From NCBI GenBank assembly GCA_902494245.1, contig CABUSR010000059.1, positions 1 through 9,065 of the forward strand: a DNA stretch of 9,065 nt, in the 5' to 3' direction. Below are positions 6,450-9,065 of the stretch, in pieces. How positions within the stretch are numbered: the stretch's first letter is position 1; each line of letters opens with the position of its first letter. The stretch is from an uncultured Collinsella sp. (lineage in GTDB: Bacteria > Actinomycetota > Coriobacteriia > Coriobacteriales > Coriobacteriaceae). Position numbers and translations under genes: made by a program. A model generated the notes under the pieces. The model had not been told where the DNA came from. It searched no databases and worked only from the letters and a program-made list of their open reading frames with translations.

Positions 6450-7178
6450 ATGCGCCTGTTTAAACAGACGCCCGAGGACTATTACAACGCCCCGTATGCC
6501 GAGTTTCCCGCGCTCATCCGCGGCACCGTCTTCGTGGTCATGGCAATCCTTTGGGCTTTCTCCAAGCTCATGTGGCGCTGGAAGGTAGAGGATGCCGATC
6601 TGCTGTTTGAGCGCCAGGACGGCCGCGGAAGCGTAGTCATCTGCAACCACACCTCGATGGCCGAGCTCTTGGCCGTGGAGACGGCGCTGTTCTTTGGGGG
6701 GCGCCGCATTCGTCCCATCTTTAAGTCCGAGTTCGCCAAGAGCAAGATTGTGCGCTGGGCCTTTAGCCGCGTAGGCGGCATCCCCGTGGAGCGTGGTACT
6801 GCAGATATGAAGTGCCTGCGCGCCGCCCAGCATGCGCTGCAGCGCGGCGAGGACGTTCTGATCTTCCCCGAGGGTACGCGCATCCGCTCGCGCGAGATCA
6901 AGCCCGAGGTCCACGGCGGTTTTGCGCTCATCGCTCAGATGGGCAAGGCACCCGTGAACCCGCTCGCCATCTGCGGCTGGTCCGACATCACGCCCGCGGG
7001 CAAAAAGATCATGCGCCCTAAGAAGTGCTGGATCCGCGCCGGCAAGGCCGTCTCGCTTTCCGACGCACCGGCCGGGCTTAAGCGCACGGAGCGCCTGGAA
7101 TGGTTTGAGTCCGAGGCCATGAGCCGCGTCTACGCCATGCGAGACGAGCTATGCGCCGAGCATCCGGGCAGGTTCTAG
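6450..7178 (+). CDS. plsC: PlsC-type 1-acylglycerol-3-phosphate acyltransferase with variant motif I
   Basis: The PlsC family adds the second acyl chain to lysophosphatidic acid at the inner face of the membrane, giving phosphatidic acid. The 242-residue product has one hydrophobic N-terminal segment at about 25-42, then the four acyltransferase motifs. Motif I is NHTSMAE with H67. Motif II corresponds to GGIPVERGT at about 109-117. Motif III is PEGTR at 140-144. Motif IV is VNPLAI. Motif I normally reads H-x4-D, the histidine-aspartate pair driving catalysis; here E72 takes the place of Asp. The codons (CAC at 6648, GAG at 6663) show this directly. Glu may still work as the acid, or the enzyme may act on another acceptor. 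The gene sits 3 nt after cmk and 2 nt before ispH. Family assignment is firm; exact substrate is not. Confidence 0.88.
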   Translation: MRLFKQTPEDYYNAPYAEFPALIRGTVFVVMAILWAFSKLMWRWKVEDADLLFERQDGRGSVVICNHTSMAELLAVETALFFGGRRIRPIFKSEFAKSKIVRWAFSRVGGIPVERGTADMKCLRAAQHALQRGEDVLIFPEGTRIRSREIKPEVHGGFALIAQMGKAPVNPLAICGWSDITPAGKKIMRPKKCWIRAGKAVSLSDAPAGLKRTERLEWFESEAMSRVYAMRDELCAEHPGRF

Positions 7179-7180
7179 CC

Positions 7181-8080
7181 ATGAGCGAGAACGTGACGAA
7201 CACTGCCGCGACTGCGTCCGACCAGGCCACCGCGCCTTCCATCGAGATCGCCGCCCACGCCGGCACTTGCTATGGCGTACAGCGTGCGCTCGATATGGCG
7301 CTGGCCGCCGCGCCGCAGGCAGGGGAGTGCACTCAGGTTCATACCTTGGGTCCGCTTATCCATAACCCCATCGTGGTACGCGAGCTCGCTCAGGCGGGCG
7401 TTGGCTTGGCCGAAACCCTGGATGACGCCGCAACCGGCACCGTGATTATCCGCGCCCACGGCGTGGTGCCGCAGGTGATCGATGCTGCCCGCAAGCGCGA
7501 CCTTACCGTGGTCGACGCCACCTGCCCCTACGTGAAGAAGGTCCATGTGGCGGCCGAGCGCCTGGTGCGCGAAGGCTACCGCGTGATCGTCGTGGGCGAG
7601 CCGGGCCACCCAGAGGTCGAGGGTATTCTGGGCCACGCCGGCAATGACGCGCAGGTCGTGAGCTGTGCCGCCGACGCCGATGCCCTATCGCTCAAGGGCA
7701 AGGTGGGTCTGGTTGTGCAGACCACCCAGACCGCGCAGAACCTCGCCGAGGTCGTGGCCGCTATCACCCCGCGCGTGCAGGAGCTGCGTGTGATCAACAC
7801 CATCTGCGCCGCCACGAGTGAGCGCCAGCAGGCAGCCGCATCACTTGCCAAACGCTGTGATTGCATGGTCGTCGTGGGTGGCAAGAACTCGGGCAACACC
7901 CGCCGCCTGGCGCAGATTTGTGCCGATGCCTGCGAGCGCACGTATCACATCGAGGAAGCTTCCGAGCTCCAGGCCGCGTGGTTTACCGACGCTCATCACA
8001 TCGGCATCACCGCTGGAGCCTCCACCCCGCAAGAACACATCGAGCGCGCCGTCGAGCGCATCAAGGAGCTTTGCCGCTAA
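7181..8080 (+). CDS. ispH: 4-hydroxy-3-methylbut-2-enyl diphosphate reductase (IspH)
   Basis: IspH is the iron-sulfur enzyme that makes IPP and DMAPP in the final step of the MEP isoprenoid pathway. From ATG 7181 the product is 299 residues. The three cluster cysteines are present: C30 (GTCYGV), C115 (DATCPYV) and C209 (NTICAATSERQ). Substrate-binding residues are also visible: H61 in LIHN, H93 in RAHGV, and H143 with E145 in GHPEVEG. The C-terminal GGKNSGNTRRLAQIC and TAGASTPQ motifs are typical. The first cysteine context is GTCYGVQRA instead of the usual GFCAGVxRA. An in-frame ATG at 7151 would add 10 residues overlapping plsC; I chose 7181 because it follows the plsC stop and about 20 residues of low-complexity leader already precede the core. 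The upstream site is weak (GGCAGG, 7167-7172). Confidence 0.95.
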   Translation: MSENVTNTAATASDQATAPSIEIAAHAGTCYGVQRALDMALAAAPQAGECTQVHTLGPLIHNPIVVRELAQAGVGLAETLDDAATGTVIIRAHGVVPQVIDAARKRDLTVVDATCPYVKKVHVAAERLVREGYRVIVVGEPGHPEVEGILGHAGNDAQVVSCAADADALSLKGKVGLVVQTTQTAQNLAEVVAAITPRVQELRVINTICAATSERQQAAASLAKRCDCMVVVGGKNSGNTRRLAQICADACERTYHIEEASELQAAWFTDAHHIGITAGASTPQEHIERAVERIKELCR

Positions 8081-8082
8081 TC

Positions 8083-9065
8083 ATGGACCAGACCGTACCC
8101 GCATACGCCGCCGAGGTGGCCGATTACGGGCGCAGCCGCGACCCCGAGCCGGGTGAGGGCGCGCTCGTTAAGAACGTGCGTCCCGAATCGCCCGCGTGGG
8201 ATGTGGGTATCGAGCCGGGCATGCGCGTGCTCACGGTCAATGGCGAGAAGCTTACCGACATGATTGTGTGGCTCTGGGAGGCCAACGATGATACCGTCGA
8301 CCTGGAGGTTTTCGATCCGCGCGACAACACCGTCACCTCCGTCGAGCTCGACCGCTTCCCGGGAGAGGACTGGGGCCTTGAGTTCGATGGCCCTATCTTC
8401 GATGGCATGCGCACCTGTGTGAACGCCTGCGTGTTCTGCTTTATGACGATGCTCCCCAAGGGCGGTCGTTCCACGCTCTACATTCGCGACGATGACTATC
8501 GCCTGAGCTTTTTACAGGGCAACTTTGTCACGCTCACGAACCTCACCGACGAGGACGTGCAAAACGTCATCCAGCGCAACATGAGCCCCATGAACGTATC
8601 GGTCCACGCCGTGAGCCCCGACGTCCGCCGCCGCATGATGGGCCGCAACGCCCAGCGCGGCATGGACGTGCTCGAGGCCATCATGGCCGCCGGCATAGAG
8701 ATTCACGCGCAGATCGTGTTGTGCCCCGGCATGAACGACGGCGAGGAGCTGGAAAAGACCCTGCGCTACTGCGAGGAGCACGAGCAAATCACCAGCCTGG
8801 GCATCGTGCCGCTCGGCTTTACCAAACACCAGAACCGTTTTAGCTGGTCCTACAGCGACAAACCCGAGCTAGCGCGCGGGACCATTGCCATGATCCGACC
8901 GTTCCAGGACCGTGCCTTCGAGCGCTTTGGCCGCCACACCTTCCAGATGAGCGACGAGTTCTATCTGGACGCCGGCATCGATCCTCCCGAGGCGGACTTT
9001 TACGACGGTTACCCGCAGTACTACGACGGCATCGGCATGATCCGCTCGTATCTGGACGAGACCGA
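8083..9065 (+). CDS. Radical SAM / DUF512 protein with N-terminal PDZ-like domain, 3' end outside window
   Basis: The reading frame stays open from ATG 8083 to the window edge, 327 codons. Residues about 25-80 (ALVKNVRPESPAWDVGIEPG and following) look like a PDZ-type fold. C112, C116 and C119 form CVNACVFCF, a C-x3-C-x2-C iron-sulfur/SAM cluster motif. The stretch after it (MLPKGGRSTLYIRDDDYRLS, then FLQGNFVTLTNL) is the hallmark of the DUF512 radical SAM family. SVHAV at about 175 and IVLCPGMNDG continue the radical SAM barrel. MSDEFYLDAG starts the DUF512 C-terminal part. Family members run to about 430-460 residues, so roughly a quarter is missing. Biochemical function is unknown to me. 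The ATG lies 2 nt after the ispH stop; AAGGAG at 8063-8068 is rather far (14 nt), so translation may rely on re-initiation. In other Gram-positives der often follows. Confidence 0.93.
   Translation, partial: MDQTVPAYAAEVADYGRSRDPEPGEGALVKNVRPESPAWDVGIEPGMRVLTVNGEKLTDMIVWLWEANDDTVDLEVFDPRDNTVTSVELDRFPGEDWGLEFDGPIFDGMRTCVNACVFCFMTMLPKGGRSTLYIRDDDYRLSFLQGNFVTLTNLTDEDVQNVIQRNMSPMNVSVHAVSPDVRRRMMGRNAQRGMDVLEAIMAAGIEIHAQIVLCPGMNDGEELEKTLRYCEEHEQITSLGIVPLGFTKHQNRFSWSYSDKPELARGTIAMIRPFQDRAFERFGRHTFQMSDEFYLDAGIDPPEADFYDGYPQYYDGIGMIRSYLDET

Noticed and set aside
5736..6914. Long open frame of 392 codons on the - strand across cmk and plsC
   Set aside because: It lies fully opposite two genes with clear family motifs, its product is low-complexity Gly/Ala/Val/Leu/Asp-rich with no motif, and such antisense frames are expected in GC-rich coding DNA.
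1..9065. Search for CRISPR arrays, insertion sequences, toxin-antitoxin pairs, phage genes or defence systems
   Set aside because: No regularly spaced repeats, transposase motifs, terminal inverted repeats or defence domains are visible; all genes fit a housekeeping block.

Overview
The window is GC-rich, densely coded and co-directional: every supported gene lies on the + strand. Gene content, strong AAAGGAGG-type ribosome binding sites and codon choice fit a Gram-positive, high-GC bacterium. My best guess is the Coriobacteriia (Collinsella-like), but that rests on general impression and was not searched.

Layout: positions 1-22 hold the 3' end of a structured RNA, most likely tmRNA (ssrA), followed at once by an intrinsic terminator (36-63). 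Then come an ABC-F translation-type ATPase (95-2128), a 98-residue membrane protein overlapping it by 14 nt (2115-2411), and a site-2-protease family (M50) membrane peptidase (2421-3104). An 84-nt gap with a possible promoter and a 7-bp hairpin leads into a second block: scpA (3189-4001), scpB (4013-4741), an RsuA/RluB-type pseudouridine synthase (4764-5693), cmk (5760-6446), a PlsC-type acyltransferase (6450-7178), ispH (7181-8080) and a radical SAM/DUF512 protein (8083 to beyond the right edge, no stop reached). No stretch over 300 nt lacks a gene; the longest gap is 84 nt.

How the genes relate: ScpA and ScpB are the kleisin and winged-helix partners of SMC in chromosome compaction. The pseudouridine synthase modifies rRNA, Cmk recycles CMP/dCMP, PlsC builds phospholipid, and IspH makes the last step of the MEP isoprenoid pathway. 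Spacings of 2-11 nt at most junctions, with one Shine-Dalgarno inside the preceding stop region (cmk/plsC), imply a co-transcribed, translationally coupled housekeeping operon. The block resembles the scpAB-rluB-cmk-plsC-ispH-DUF512 order familiar from other Gram-positives; der (engA) often follows and may lie just outside.

I do not see a defence system, mobile element, CRISPR array or other obviously novel system. The most notable points are a PlsC motif I reading H-x4-E instead of H-x4-D, a possible 5'-terminal hairpin at the head of the scpA transcript, the tmRNA/ABC-F adjacency with almost no promoter space, and oppositely charged disordered tails on neighbouring ScpB and the pseudouridine synthase.
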